Assembly (NCBI GenBank): GCA_032173965.1
Contig: CM063284.1
Location: forward strand, 63,920,863-63,984,862
DNA: 64,000 nucleotides
Reading direction: 5' to 3'
Source of the DNA: Sitta carolinensis
Lineage: Eukaryota; Chordata; Aves; Passeriformes; Sittidae
How positions within the stretch are numbered: position 1 is the stretch's first letter; each line of letters opens with the position of its first letter. The position numbers and the translations under genes were made by a program. The notes beneath the pieces were generated by a model. It saw nothing but the letters and a program-made list of their open reading frames with translations, was not told the origin of the DNA and searched no databases. Positions 1 to 13,080 of the stretch are shown piece by piece.

Positions 1-3000
1 TGCACAACCACAGTCCCTCAAGAACCTCTTCGGGGTCAGCCCTTACAGCAGCAGGTTCCCACTGAAGGCAGGGCATAGAAAGCCTGTATGAGCTAGAAGT
101 GGGGATGTTTACTATCCTACCATCTGCAGTTTGCCCAAAATAACAGTTATAGATAGAAGATCAACTAAACACGTTTCTGTTATTGACACATACTGGATTT
201 AGAAATTTATTTTCCATTTCCCACAAACTGTGCCAGAGGTTTTCGCATAAGCACAGCAAAAAAAAAAAAATTATGTGAAGAAATGCCTGCAAGTGAGGAA
301 CATGAGAGTTTATTCATTGCTCCTGTTAGAATGTGTTTGTGCTTGTGTGGTTAGCACTCCAAAAAAGCTGTGGCATATGTTTTCAGGATGGAAGATAAAC
401 CTCAGGATACCTACATCCTACCAGAAAATTACAAAACTGTATGCTGGAATACACAAGGTACCCTCCAGCAAGAATGAAGGAGCCTTGTCTTGCTTTGTTT
501 TTACCCTTACTAAAATAAACGTTCGTCCTTAACAAACCCTCCTGAAATCCCTTTTTCTCTCCCCAGAAGTGGAATATGGACTTTATTTGTTATTCCAGAA
601 ATGCGTTTCATCCAAATGAAGAGAGCAGGAAAAAAGAAGCGAGAAATTTGTACTGTTTAGTAAACAGTCAGTTTCTAGGTGGATACAAGACACTGGTCCC
701 AGTTTACTGCACCCCTCCCTCCTCACACCCCCCTTCCTCCGAAATTTGCCTGGTGGCAGAAGGAGGCAGCAGAAGAGAAAAGAAGAGCTACCACTTGCAG
801 TGGGAAAGGTTTGATCATTCTCCTCACATTACAACATCTTGCAAACAGGGAAGAGAGAGTAATATTTTTCAGTAAAATCACTGTATGTCAGTATTTCCTT
901 TCAGGAGAAACACTGTACCACCTCACCTCTGGTATTCTTGTCTCCCTAAGAGGTTAAAGGAAAGAGGAGAGGAGGAGCCTAGCTGAATGCTGCCTTCTTG
1001 TAGCAGGGTTCTCCAAGCAGAAGCCACGTGACAAAATATACACTCTCTCAAGGAACTGCTAAAAAGCTCTCCATCACGTAAAAATGATTCCTCAAAAGGA
1101 ACCAGTCCTGGATGCCAGGCTAAAGCAATTCTCAAGAACACTTCTTCCCATCCATACCTGGTGAGAAGAGTCCTGCTTTTTTTGCACAAACCAATGCCTC
1201 CTGAGTGTAATCAGGGTTTTGGCACCACAATAGCAGAACATCACACTGTGCTTTAAGAGGGCTGATTTTAAACCATTTAGGACAGGGCAGGATGTAATGA
1301 TCACCCTGACGGCATCTTCAACATATGTTCCATCCCCTGTAATGGCTGATGATTGACTCTTTCAGTTTATCTGGCTGATCTGGCACACCACATACCATAC
1401 AGGACCCAGGGAATGCTCTTCTTCACGTGAGGTGGTGCTGCTGCTGCAATCAGTGAAGGTGATTGCAACATATTGAACAAACATCTCGAACAAACATCTC
1501 CTGTTATCCCAACAGCTCTGCATGCTAGGACGGTTTTTGGTTTTGTTTTTTTTAAAGCAGTCCTCTCCTGTTCTAGGATGCCAGCATGCAAAGTAAGCTC
1601 TTGTGGTTTTAAAGAAGGCTTTCCAAGTGTGGGAATAAGCTGATACTGCCACGTCTGCTTGGATGCATAGACAGTGAGAAGCTCCACGTCTCAGAGGACC
1701 CTTATTCATCTTAATGTGCTACTAACTTGGCAGTTTAGTGGTAACTAGTAAATAACAATTACAAACGTTGGTTTTGTTAACTATTTCACTGTAGATCAAA
1801 GCAGATGAGAAAGGCAAGAGATGATAAAAAATTTTCAGTGTCTTCTCTAATATTTATTTTGCAACTGGTTCTTGGAAAGCAGCACCACTTAGACTGTCTC
1901 AATCTGCTTCACAAAGCCTGAACCCAAAGGGAAAAGCACAGCAAAGGAGAGCATCCAACTTTGAGGGAGCTAGTAGGCACGCCAGAAAATATATTTATAT
2001 TTACTACATTAATGGAAAGTGCACAAACTAGTTTGCTCAAATTGGAAGAATCTACAGCTTGTTTTATTACTACTAACATCTTGAAGGACCACTACATACT
2101 TTGGGAAAAAAAAATAACTTGCCTAACTTGGAAATCCCCATGGTTCTTTCTAAAGAAAAAAAAAAAAAAAGAATTATTCTAAAACCTGGGAGGCAGAGAA
2201 CTCGTTTTCCTCTTTCTGTGAGAATGTTTATATTTGACCTGCATGTTTTCCCACTTCAACCCAGAAAAGCAGTGGGCTTCATAAGAAAAACACGATCATA
2301 AAAATATTCATGCCTTCTCTTTAGCCATCCCTCATGGGAACATTTTCTTTTATTAATACCACAGCTAAATCAAAGTCTTGGTTGAGTGACTGTGTTTCCC
2401 TTGGAAAGGTGTGCTACTTCAATTCCCATGAACACAAACCTCTGAGAGGAGCATTTGTATTGGAAATACTCAAACTAATACAACAAACTGACCATCAGGA
2501 GGTTGGAATCAGGCAGAAATAAGTACATTTGCATTCCTCTATTTTGAAAATGGTCAAATAATTTCAACTATTGTACAAGCATGCATAAAACTCCTGAATC
2601 TGACCTGTAGATTCATGAACTGCTATCCATAGTATTTTTCATTCTTGTTAGGCTACACAGTCACATGGCCTTCCAATGCAGGCTCACATACTTAACTAAA
2701 AAGCAACAGCAGTATGACAAATAACTGTAGCAGTCCAAGGAAAAGAAAGTCACCATCTTTCCTTAGATAACACTAGTCTTCCCTTAAACACATTAAAAGG
2801 AAAAAAAAAAAGGAAAGAAATTCAAGTCTTTGGTGCTTAGTGCATCACAGGGAAGAGACCAAACACTACAGAGTAGATACTACTTCCCAAAAGACACAAT
2901 TGGAAGTATTTGTTATCACTGTTAGGAACTCACAACATTCACTATGTTCTTCTTCAGGGAATTCTGGATTATCCTTTAGCATGAAGATTTTTCAGAAGCT

Positions 3001-6000
3001 GATGGATTGCTCACAGGTCGTCACTGGCTTTCCTCTTTCAAATAGAGTAAGGTAGAGCTGTAAAACAAAAGCAAAACCAAGTAAGAAAGGAAAGCAAGGA
3101 ACAAAAAAAGGAAAATCTGTAGAGCTGTTTAACAAATGAAAAAGTGATTCCTACATCTTCTTGAAGCAAATGCATTTTTAATGAGTTCCCAAGATGGAGA
3201 TTCCAGTACAGAGTGAGTGTATGGCAAACACTGATCTAGGATAGGAAGAGTCATTTGCCCTGTATATATTATTACAAAAAATTAAAACCCAGTTCAGAAT
3301 TGCTGAAGCAGATACATAATTAAAATAATTCTTGCATATTCTGTTGCTTTAACAAGAGAAAAGAAAACTACTTGGGGTTGTTGTTCAGAAAAGTGTCTGC
3401 AAACAAAGTCCAAAATGTGCAGAGAGATGCACACAGCAAGATTTTTGTTCTCAATTAACTCCTCTAAGGGAATGCAAACACCTATCTATTTCCATGGTTA
3501 TCTGCAATGTTATAACAGAAGACTACTGAAACCAAAAATACACGCACACACTTCTTGCTGTTCCTCAGTAGAATGGATATTTCATATTTGAGATCTGTAA
3601 TATTGCGTGGTTCTTTCATTAATTTTTTTTTTTTTTTACAAAATTTCGCTGTGGACCAACTCTTAAATTTTTTTAACCTACTATACAAGGTATCACACTA
3701 TATTCAGCTTTTTTATTTGGGTCTGAGGAAACTCCTGGGTTTCATTTTTATGTGAACCCAACATAGAATACTTAAAATAGAGTGTATATTTCCACAGGCC
3801 CCAAATTGAACCTTTTTTCCTTGAGCCAGGTTCTCATGGTCTTCTTGTGCTTCCTAAATTCTTAGTTTCACTTTCTCCCACAAACCTTTCCTATCTCCTT
3901 AATATAAGGCTTCTCAAACATTTCACATGTCATTTCAGGATCTGTGCACATGGATGCCATCCTATAAGCCTAATGGTGGAATCCATGTCCTCTAACCAAA
4001 AACAAGTGCAGGACAAAACTCTACACCTTAGATAGTGCAAACTCTCTTCACTTGCTGGAGGAAACAAGGCAATCTAGAAAATGATTCATTTGACCTATCA
4101 AGCATATGGTTTAGGACAGAATGATTCACTCTCTAGAGAGGTCTGGTTCTCTCCATAAAGTGAGTCTAGACACTGAGCTCAGATTAGATGGCTACATATG
4201 AATGCAGATGAATCTCACATTATGTGAAGGCAGGAAAAAAGTCAGACACATGGTCAAGTGCAGTTCATGGGTGAAGAACAGAGGGAAGACAATACAATGA
4301 TAAAAGAAGTTGCTATTCAAAAGAAGTTTAAACCTATGACTGTTTTAATTGAACATACAAAACAACAACAAAACCTTCCAAAGCCAAAAGCAGTATCTGC
4401 CCAGCTGATCCAGTTTTGCTGTATGACTACTGGATTTACTGGCTAAGGCTAAGCCTTCATGGAGCAGTGTCTGTTAACCTGCATCCAGCTGGCTGGGAGT
4501 CAGGCAGGCACCTGGCAATGGTGATGATGGCAACCACTAGTCTCAGGTACATGGGTCTTTGTCCTCCCCCTGATGGACTGTAGCAATGCAATGCAAGATA
4601 CCTGTTACAAAAATCTTCCCAGTTTAAGACACAGTAGTTTCTTAGGAACTAAAACTCCTTTGTGACAGAGGCACAGCTAACTCAAGAGCCTTCAGATACC
4701 CAGGCCCTGGCTAGACTTCCAAGACTTTGGTCAACAAGTCAACTACTCTCCTCTACTGAAGCGAGATTCTGCTGTGAGAAACAAACCATCTGACATGGTC
4801 TCACAAGATTTTTAATTTTAGAAAGCAGACCAAAGAGAGCAAAATAATGCAGACCCATTTAAAAAACATCCTTGAAACCTTGCCTAAAACCAAATCAATT
4901 TATTTTCAAGCCATTTATTTTTTTTCTTTAAATTACAAGAATCTCACAACTAAAAAAAAACAAACCCTCCATCTCAGCTTGAAATACTCACACTATTTTG
5001 CTTCTCATTGTTAAAATTAAAGATTTCAGCATTTGGAAATTATTTATGGGGTTTTTTTCCCCAATAATTTGGCAACCCTAAAAGTTGCAATTTTTAATCC
5101 TTATCTCTTATTATTCAGCATTCAGGGAAACCTCCAAATGGAGTCCAAATGACTATGAGAAAATATTTAACATTTCCAACAAAAATAGATGGCTTCCAGT
5201 TATTTTTAGTAAGAGCAGGGACGTTTACTCCTTGCAAACTCCTGCTTGGATAGACTCCTGTGAGCCCCCTTGGAGATTCAACTGTGCCTAACCATGGGCT
5301 AACACCCACCACACAGTGACCAAGTCCTTCCACTAACTTCAACAAGTGGGATTGGGATTGGGATTCTGTTCAAACTAGCAAGGCTCTGATTGCCCAAATC
5401 AGGGCTTTGATCAGTGAATCAGGAGCAAGGCTGCTTGCTAGCCATGCAGTGATCTTGCTGGCAGCCTGGAATGGATCTTGCAAACTCCAGCGCAGGGTCC
5501 AGGCCACGCACAGCACCTGTGCAACACAGTGCAGTGGTGGTACTCTGGGCAGATACCTTCTCCATACACTCACATTTCAAGGGAAAGATGACATGAAGCA
5601 AGGTATCTGACACCTCAGGAAAAAAAAAAGGGCAAGAGATGTAGTTTTTACCACAGGGTGGCTTTGTACCATGCACACAGTCAGTTATTATGGAGCAGAT
5701 TATGCACTATAAATTCACAAACTAGTTTAATTTGCTACAGCTTGCTCACTTGACCTCACTCTGTGAGGGCCAAGGTTTGTTTGCCTGCAAATGTTCCCAG
5801 GCACTTTTATGCTTAAGATTTAAAGATGGCATAGCACAAAACTCAGGATGCACGGAGAGATGCTGCTTCTTGAAGCACAACCCTCACCTGAAGAGTAGAG
5901 CACTCAGTCCCTAATTGGGACAACCCTTTGGCTACACAGATCCAATGGGCTCTGATGACATGCTCTTCATGGTACATGTAAAAGAGCCATAACTTGGAGG

Positions 6001-6876
6001 GTCCAGCAGAAAAAGCAGGTTTGCAGTACAATTAGGTCTTAACCAGAGTTTGTGACTGAAGTTTCAACAAGACCAACAAATCATTATCACATACACGGTT
6101 ACCAATCACAGCTCCACTATAAATGGGAAGCGTTACCAAGGAAGCGGTTTTTCATGGTCCCACGGCATTACGGTTACTCAAGTAACACAGCATAGCCCTG
6201 TCTTTGAGAGCTAAAAAGGACACCGTGCCGACAGATTAGAAGTGTAATTGAGACATGAACAGATCTCAAATCAAAGAACGTGGAAGTACTTCTCGGGAGT
6301 ATTTTGAGACTAAAATTGGACCCCAGGGCAATCAACAAATAGGGACTGTAGTACAAGTGAGCAACTGCAAATTGGCAAAACCTGAAAACCAAAAGTTGGC
6401 TACATGCAACTTCCTGTATTTATTCCAAGAAAAGGTCATGCTCTCCCATCTTGCTTTGAAGATCAGGCAGGAGAGATTACCATTTTACTAGTCCTTTCCT
6501 GCAGGTTTTTAATTGTCATCCCTTGCTCTCTTGCATGACATAATTTGGTTTCCCTAATTCAAAAATCAGCATAAGCTAATAAAACTGTTTAAGCCTTGTG
6601 CCCAAGTTGTTTCATTGTTCGCTATTATCCCTCAACTAATCCTTCAACTCAAATAAAACCATAATTCATTTCCTGCTTTATTCTCCCTCTACATGAAATA
6701 GTTTTAGACAGGTTCAATCCTGCCTCACCGCAAATGGGAAAGGCGAGGTTTTATCTTCCTGGAGCGTGCATGATTTCAATTACCTAATGTGTGTATCATC
6801 TATCATGTCAGGAAAAAACTCCTAAATTATTTTCAACAGGTTTAGCTGACTTTACACAATGAGAAAAGGTTCTAAT

Positions 6877-6883
<7 letters not shown>
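1..6883. other. non-coding stretch, no gene recognised
   Basis: This is AT-rich vertebrate-type non-coding DNA. Short ORFs occur in all frames, overlap each other and resemble no family I know. Homopolymers are A13 (258-270), A15 (2156-2170) and T15 (3623-3637). There is a threefold GGGATT repeat at 5348-5365. A good 3' splice-site-like pyrimidine tract ends at 566, but the reading frame after it has no convincing donor. A second strong acceptor-like tract lies on the minus strand at about 3058-3080. Neither could be built into a gene. Confidence 0.6.
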
Positions 6884-6907
<24 letters not shown>

Positions 6908-6923
6908 AAAACAAAGAAAAAAC
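6884..6923 (+). repeat. poly-A tract (A22) and A-rich tail
   Basis: The sequence shows 22 consecutive A from 6884 to 6905, followed by A-rich sequence with scattered C and G to about 6923. No AATAAA lies just upstream and I see no recognisable retroposed sequence before it, so this is annotated only as simple sequence. Confidence 0.9.
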
Positions 6924-9806
6924 CTAAACCCCACAAACCAACCAAGAATTTACTATCTTTTAGATTTCAAGTTCATAAAAGGTTCTCTACACCACCCATG
7001 CCAAACTTTGCCCATCTGAAAATCTTCTGACATTTTGTTTAGTGTAAAAAGGCTGCTGCTGATGTTCTGCTAGTGTAAAAATTACTTAAATCCCAATTAT
7101 GCCTACTTTAATGCTATAGTGAAGCAGTATCACCTTAGGACAAAAGAGGTTTTGTTTGCATAAAACAGGCAGGCATCGCTTTGATTTCTGTTTAGCATCC
7201 ATTTCTCATCTGAAGTTTGATCCTCCATGGCATTGTCATGTAAACAAACATTTCCCATGGCTTTGCATGTGGTCCACAGTGAAATTCTCAACTTCAACAG
7301 GTGCTACACCCACTTTGTGCAGGGTGAATAACTGTATCTTGGTGCATGGGAACAGTAAATCACGCACTTTGCATAACCTGCAGGTCCTAAACCAGAAAAA
7401 CAGGATGCAGATCATGGGGCTCAAAAAAGGAAGCAATCCAACCTGCCCCACAATTTGTAGCAGAGGGAAGAACATCTACGTTGCAGTCCCCATCTCTGTG
7501 AACATGGGACATGCCAGTCCAGCCCATCTTTCCTGTGTGAAAAGATGTCCAACGGGAGTGCTTACTCAGAGGGAAAAAATGCAGGACAGGAACATCCACC
7601 TGCGAATAGTACAGAGACGCGAGCAGCATGCAGGGCTGACGGGGCAAGGCTGCAGCTCACACCCTCCAGTGCAGGAGCCACTGCAGAAGAACGGCCACTG
7701 ATTCTGCACAACTAACGTTAGCTGTGAGTCATCTAGAAATCAGCGTCCCGAGATTTAATCTAGAGACCATTATTCATCATTGCTTCACCCGAAGCAGGTA
7801 TTTTTCACAACTTAAGGCTCAGGTAAACCACCTCTCATTTTAGCACCAGCCTATGCAAACAGACTGAGAGTTTTCAGCCGTACTCACTGGACTCATCTGC
7901 CCCTCCAAACCTCTTCTTCAGGAAACCATGGAAGCAACACTGACTCCAGAGCCATCTCTGCTCTTGTTACCCATTCCCTAACCTCAACACCTTTGAAAAA
8001 GTGACTGGAAAACAGATGAAGGTTTATCACCGCAGCTGTACTTAGGAAAAAATGCAGAACAGCTCAAATTCACACTCTTCATATACATGATGCCTAATAA
8101 CAATACAAACACAAATCTAACCAGGACCTCAGAGACATCACTTTTACACAAGTAACAGCAACCACAACCATATCCCTTATTAGTACTTCACTAATACCCA
8201 GTTTTTCCAAAAAGACTTGGGGTTAGACAGTGCTTAGCCTTGTGCTTCTCTTAGTGGGCTTAGTTTCTAAGTCCCATGTGATTTTCCCCCAGAAAGAGAG
8301 TTCAGCATAAGGTATTAAAATAGCAAGTCAAGAGGTGGGCTGTGGGTGGAAAACACAACGCTACCAGGTGAAAACTAAGAGGAGCCTGTTCAGGTTATTT
8401 TGTCTAAGCAGCAACAGGTGCAGACTCATAAGAAGAAAAACACCTCACAAATACCTCCTATCAGACATTAATGATGAACTTCTTAGTAAAAATCCATCAC
8501 CTTGTTCACATCAGCACCCTCTATTTGCCACTTTTTCATGGCTATCAAAGCAGGAATACTGGTGGTAGGGGGCGAAATTTCAACACAGATGTACATTTCT
8601 CTTGGGATGCCAAATTTCTTCATTCTCATACAGAGGTTTAAAGTAAAAACAACTCTACTGCTTGCGTGTTTGTAACAGTCATTTCTACAGGTCTTCTGAG
8701 CAGAAAAGATTGAGAAAAGAAGGCAAATTGTCCATAATAATTCAGGCTGAGAGCCAGTAATGTTGAACAGATATAAGCAATAAAAATAACCACTCTGGAT
8801 GCTTCCGTTACATGACATAAATATTTCTCTTTTCCTTTAATGGAAGCTATTATGCAAAAAATGCATCTCAGTGCTGAGTGGAGACAATGAGCCTCTTGCA
8901 TACTTGAAGAACTGCAGCACCCTATTAACTTGCTACAGATGAAAGCAAGCTCAAGGGCCTTCCCAACATGTAGACACCTCTCATACAAAGGCCACAGCTC
9001 TCCTGCAAAGACGGTGTTGAAAGGAGAATCCAAATGATGTAAGCTGAAAACAGTAGCAGCACCAAAAGCAATGGCTGAGATTCTGTTTAACTGCAGTATT
9101 TTAAGTAGCCAGAGCAAAACCTCCTGAAGAAGATTGTTAATGCTGCAACCCAGAAAATCAGAGAGGAGTCTTGTTCTCTGGTGGCAGCAGTAATTCCAGG
9201 AGATTCCCACAGTTCCAACTCCCTGGTGCCAGTAAGACTTGAGTTTGGGCCACGGCCTTTGCCTCACTGGGTTCAGCCAGAGGTGTCCAGAGCTATTCAT
9301 CTGCTACTTACACGAAGTTTTTAGGGAGCAGCTTCCCTGTCTCCTCTACCTGTGCGGCATGCAGGGCTGAGGAGGACCCGACTTACACAAGCTGCCAGGC
9401 TGGGGTGACACACGGGGTGCAGGCACAAACAATGCCACCATGTGAGCTTTGCTTCCTTAGGAAGCCAGCCCAGAACGCACCCTTAACCTTCTCCCTGCTT
9501 CCAGGGCTGCCACGTCTTCTGCACTGCTGATGCAACGTGATACAGAGCTGGAAAACAAAGGCACTATTGACTAACTTTTTTGCAGGATTAAGATGACTAT
9601 GCTGGCTTACAACAAAGATTTCAATGATTTCAACACTGAGCGCTAAGTAACAGGAACATGGCTTGGCAGTAATTCCAGAGATTACCTGTTGAAACATTAA
9701 TGACAAACATCTTTTGATGTGGGCTGCTTTATGTGGTGCAAAAGGCAGCGCTGTAATTATGCATTTCCCTTCTATGAATCTAGTATTTAACAGTAAAGCA
9801 TTACTT
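6924..9806. other. non-coding stretch with unusually long chance ORFs
   Basis: No gene is recognised. Three of the longer open frames of the window start or lie here: plus 7156-7701, minus 8638-9300, and minus 9383-10006, which runs through the G/C run. Their translations are rich in Cys, His, Ser and Leu, show no domain or repeat I recognise, and are not joined by good splice sites. Confidence 0.5.
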
Positions 9807-9917
9807 GGGGGGGGGGGGGGGGGGGGGGGGGGTGGTGTTGTGGTGGTGCACACACGTGTATGTTTGTGCACGTGTATGTGTGTTTTTGTATGCGTGTGTG
9901 TGTGAGAGAGAGAGAGA
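9807..9917 (+). repeat. compound simple repeat: G26, TG-rich, then GA
   Basis: An uninterrupted run of 26 G (9807-9832) is followed by GGTG/TGTG-rich sequence to about 9905 and a GA dinucleotide run at about 9904-9917. The strand is purine/GT-biased throughout. A G run of this length can fold into G-quadruplexes in several registers, and on the opposite strand it produces a proline run in a chance ORF. Run lengths in such tracts are prone to polymerase and sequencing slippage. Confidence 0.95.
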
Positions 9918-12109
9918 CAGGAAATACTCCACAGCTGAGCCTGCGATTTACCAGGGTGGCTGCACGTAGTAAATCTGCAACAGGGGAGCTCAGCCGTTTC
10001 ATTCATCCTGCACCAAGTAGAGGGCTAAAACAATTGCCACGCTTAAGACAAATGTCAGAGTGAGTCATACCAGCCTGAGTGCAAACATGTTTGCTGTCGG
10101 GTGAGTCAGAATATCACATCCTGAATTCACAAATCTTCCTATAAATAATAATTTCCGAAATTGTTGCATTTCTTTAATATAATGCAATTTTAAGTATGAT
10201 GCCAAATCCATAGAGGCCTTCCTGACTACAAAGAAAGTGTTTTTTCCCCTATTCCCTTTTGCTTCTTATTGCATGCCTCTTCCTACAGTAGTAGGTTGTC
10301 TACAGTATCTAAAGAGGTAATTGCATTGCTTGGGAAAATGCAAGCATGGTTCAAAATAGGTCCAAATGAGAGACAGCCCCCGTCCCCCTGAAACAAAGAA
10401 ATAACTGAATACAAGCAGTAGGACTTTTCAGTTACTGGATATACTTTCTACATCTTTTCTGATGCCGTAATTCTGACAAGCTTTAGCATGTTCAGCATTC
10501 AGAGAAAAGGAACGTCATGCTGGCATGAGACACAGAGCAGCTGAGAAAAGGAGTGAGAAATGCTGGAGATGTGGTGAGAGAGGCCAGGGCAGCACGGCGC
10601 ATGTGAGCAAGGAGGGACTGTGCCTGTACTGTGCTCCACAGTGTGTGCACCCATAGCTAAAGCACCGTCCCTTCCTCAGGGAGTGCTCAGCCTTAACACA
10701 GTGTGCAGAGATCACTCCTCCCCATGAATACAAACATACCTGGTAACAAAATTAATGCACTGTAATAATTGGCAATGATTATCCTTGACTGCCTCTAATT
10801 CAGGAAAGTATCTGAATCAGAAGTTATGCAAGTGCCTTTTGAAAGAGGGCTGAACTCCAGAATAGGACCAAATTTATGCAGGGGAGTCCTGGTAAAGATA
10901 TGTGTCGTGTGTCTGAGCAAGGGGGGAAAAGTGTTTTGGTTTAAGGTTGTTGGGGGGGGGAGGGGGTTGTTTCTAGCTTGATTTTCAGTTGGGAATTTAT
11001 TCTCGTCTTACATGAAAGGGAATTCATACACATACAAATCTCCTTACATCAAATCAAGACAGTCTTGCTTTCTTCTAATTGTTTTGTGGAATAACCACTC
11101 AGAAGTTCATCTGTTATCTTTCTCAAGCAAAATAAAAGGCCTTTTAGAAAAATTTTATTGCTAAAACAATGAAATCCTCCTGGGAATGACTTAGTTATGA
11201 AAATCAAGTGACAGTTTCTTTTATCTAGCCAAGCAGCAAGTCTGCATTTATAAAAGGCATTCTATGCACGAAGTACAGTGAGTAGGAGGACATGAAAATG
11301 CTATTTTTAAACCAGATTTCAGCGTTCCTCCCATACAGATTTCCTGGAATAATAACAGCAACAACAATAATGACAATTAATAATGCCAAAAAAGGAGTAT
11401 CATCTTAAAGGTGAGTGGCATGTGAGAAAGCAAATTGTATTTAAGGACTTGTAAGATTTAGGGACAAATGTAAGATTCTTTCAAATAAACTGGCATTGTG
11501 CCGTGAATTTCACAGGATTTGAGATTTGCCCCCTAAATTTCATACTGCAATTTTTTTTCCAAAAAAGGCACTAAATTAACATTATGTGCAGCATATGCTG
11601 CATGCCTACCATTTGTTTTCTTGCAGCAATTGTTATTTTCAGAAACACCACTAAATGAGAAGTTAACTGTGGAGCTGATGCTGTCACTATGTTTGGGTAA
11701 GTGACCATGGCAGTTTTTGGAGCTGGGAAAGAAAGGGAAAAAAATCCTGAAAAAAAATCCAGGGCCAAGCATTGTTTTCAAATTCAACAAGAATAAGCAT
11801 ATAACGCAGACTTTGACCCAACGCTTAAAAGAAGACACTGTAAAGATCCTTTTCTGCCTTGCTGACCTCTGGACCTGTCTTCTCAGGACGCTCACAGAGC
11901 AAAGACGGTGAACTAATAAATACAGAGAACGCGTGGGTCAAATCCTTCCTCTCTGCCAGGAATACCTGTCTCCACCACGTTTGGAGTGCAATTTTTCGAG
12001 GGCAGAAGTTAGCCCTGATTACCAGAAGACTGTTACTCAATTGTGCTATCGTCTACCAGTGGTAATTAGAACAACCGTTTGCATTTCACACCTAATAAAA
12101 ATGAACGAA
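9918..12109. other. non-coding stretch with AP-1 motifs and a G-rich run
   Basis: No gene is recognised. It contains two AP-1 heptamers (separate entry), a G9-A-G5 run at 10952-10966, and an imperfect AAT/AAC tract at about 11346-11395. That tract lies inside a possible non-coding exon (11339-11410) bounded by an acceptor-like CATACAG and the donor AAG/GTGAGT. All three frames of that segment contain stops, so it could only be untranslated or lncRNA sequence. Confidence 0.5.
10061..10108 (+). promoter_or_regulatory. paired AP-1 (TGAGTCA) motifs
   Basis: Two exact TGAGTCA heptamers are seen at 10061-10067 and 10102-10108, 41 bp apart, which is close to four helical turns. TGAGTCA is the known binding consensus for Fos/Jun and related bZIP dimers. 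Whether the pair is functional is inference. One copy is expected by chance in a window this size, but two this close are less usual. No promoter or exon is adjacent. Confidence 0.25.
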
Positions 12110-12420
12110 AACGAGCAGAGAGTAACAAAATGCCCGGGACGCCGAGGTGCAACGTGAAACCCGCTGGAGCGCTGGCGCTTGAGAGTAACCCCAGCACTAG
12201 GAAGCCCCCATCTCCCGCAAGATTAGAGCAAGACAGAGAAGTCATACACGCTCTCTGTCCCTCTCTCAGACCCGGCAGCTCTAACACAGACACACGCTGT
12301 CGTCTGGCGCTGACTCACGCTTCAAACTCGGGAGCACCCCCCGACACAGGCGCCTGCACACAACCCCGGCTCATGCCCTGGCTCATGCTGGTGCCGTGAG
12401 GTACCGACCCTGTCCAAGCG
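12110..12420. promoter_or_regulatory. short CpG-rich block
   Basis: This block is clearly richer in C, G and CpG than its AT-rich flanks, with about 20 CpG by eye in 300 bp. It also carries an AP-1/NF-E2-like TGACTCA at 12311-12317. Such blocks often mark promoters or enhancers in birds. A plus-strand open frame of about 100 codons covers it, but it lacks a convincing start and donor, so I do not call an exon. The block is 14 kb upstream of the plus-strand exons at 26-27 kb and could be unrelated to them. Confidence 0.3.
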
Positions 12421-12899
12421 ATTCCATGTTTTTGATCCACTGCAAACTCCTCAACAGCAGCAGCATGAAATGTGAAGGAACCAGCAGCCTTAGCATGCTA
12501 CGAACCCAGTGAAAAATCTTGACACCTAACTAATCAGATATGGTCTGTTTCTGAAAGATATTATTTGAGGACCATTCACAGGGCATGTTTGGAGGTACTT
12601 CCACACTCTCACTCTCCTACAAGACAAACTTCTATGTCATTAACCTTTATTTGCCTCTTAAACAGTAAAATTTAAGTCTATTAAACCACAGAGTTCCAAT
12701 TTGATATTCTGATCATCTCAGTCTGCTTAATGGGAAATGTACAGTGGTAAGAGGTAAAAATAGGTACAACTGGAATAAGTTAGTGCCCGTTTTCCTTTTT
12801 TGTCGTTTGCTTGCTGCTGGTCACTTGCCTCGCTCACTGCCAGCAAGTCTCAGCTGGGCACATCACCAATATTTATCCTCCAATAAAATTATATCACAA

Positions 12900-13080
12900 T
12901 AATGCTTTGCACTCATTTAGGGTTTTACATACCACAAACACCATAAAAAAATTAACTGCACACTCTGTAACACCCCTGCAAGGTAAATTGAGTATTGTTA
13001 TTCATATTTTATGCAAAAGAGAATTTCACTAGAGAAGATGGGATAATTGACCTGCCCAAAGCTATGCAACACAGGTGTTC
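12900..13080 (-). mobile_element. ancient MIR/L2-like SINE remnant
   Basis: Read on the plus strand, this follows the reverse complement of the MIR core and 3' part. In order there is a CTGCAAGGTA block, a TATTGTTATTCATATTTTAT block (the usual ATTATTATCCCCATTTTACAG), an AGAGAA..GGGATAATTGACCTGCCCAAAGCTATGCAACA block (the usual GTTAAGTGACTTGCCCAAGGTCACACAGC), with gaps. Similarity is recognised by eye and is diverged, as expected for a fossil element in birds. A related CORE-SINE or L2 tail is possible. Confidence 0.5.

Noticed and set aside
567..660. Plus-strand open frame (KWNMDFICYSRNAFHPNEES and on) after a strong acceptor
   Set aside because: No usable donor follows and the frame runs into low-complexity Pro/Ser sequence. 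The composition is tempting but unsupported.
2992..3057. Minus-strand 21-codon frame after a strong acceptor
   Set aside because: Twenty-one open codons are easily chance, no polyadenylation signal follows and no upstream exon was found.
5348..5365. Three GGGATT units, telomere-like
   Set aside because: Vertebrate telomere units are TTAGGG. Three units of a different hexamer are ordinary simple sequence.
6706..6730. CAGGTTCAATCCTG, resembling a tRNA T-arm
   Set aside because: The stem is only four pairs and no acceptor, D or anticodon arm can be placed around it.
7156..10006. Long open frames on plus 7156-7701, minus 8638-9300 and minus 9383-10006
   Set aside because: No family resemblance, no shared splice structure, and the last depends on a poly-C run translated as proline.
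10288..10299. GTAGTAGGTTGT, identical to the middle of let-7
   Set aside because: The let-7 seed (TGAGG) is missing and no complementary arm follows to form a precursor hairpin.
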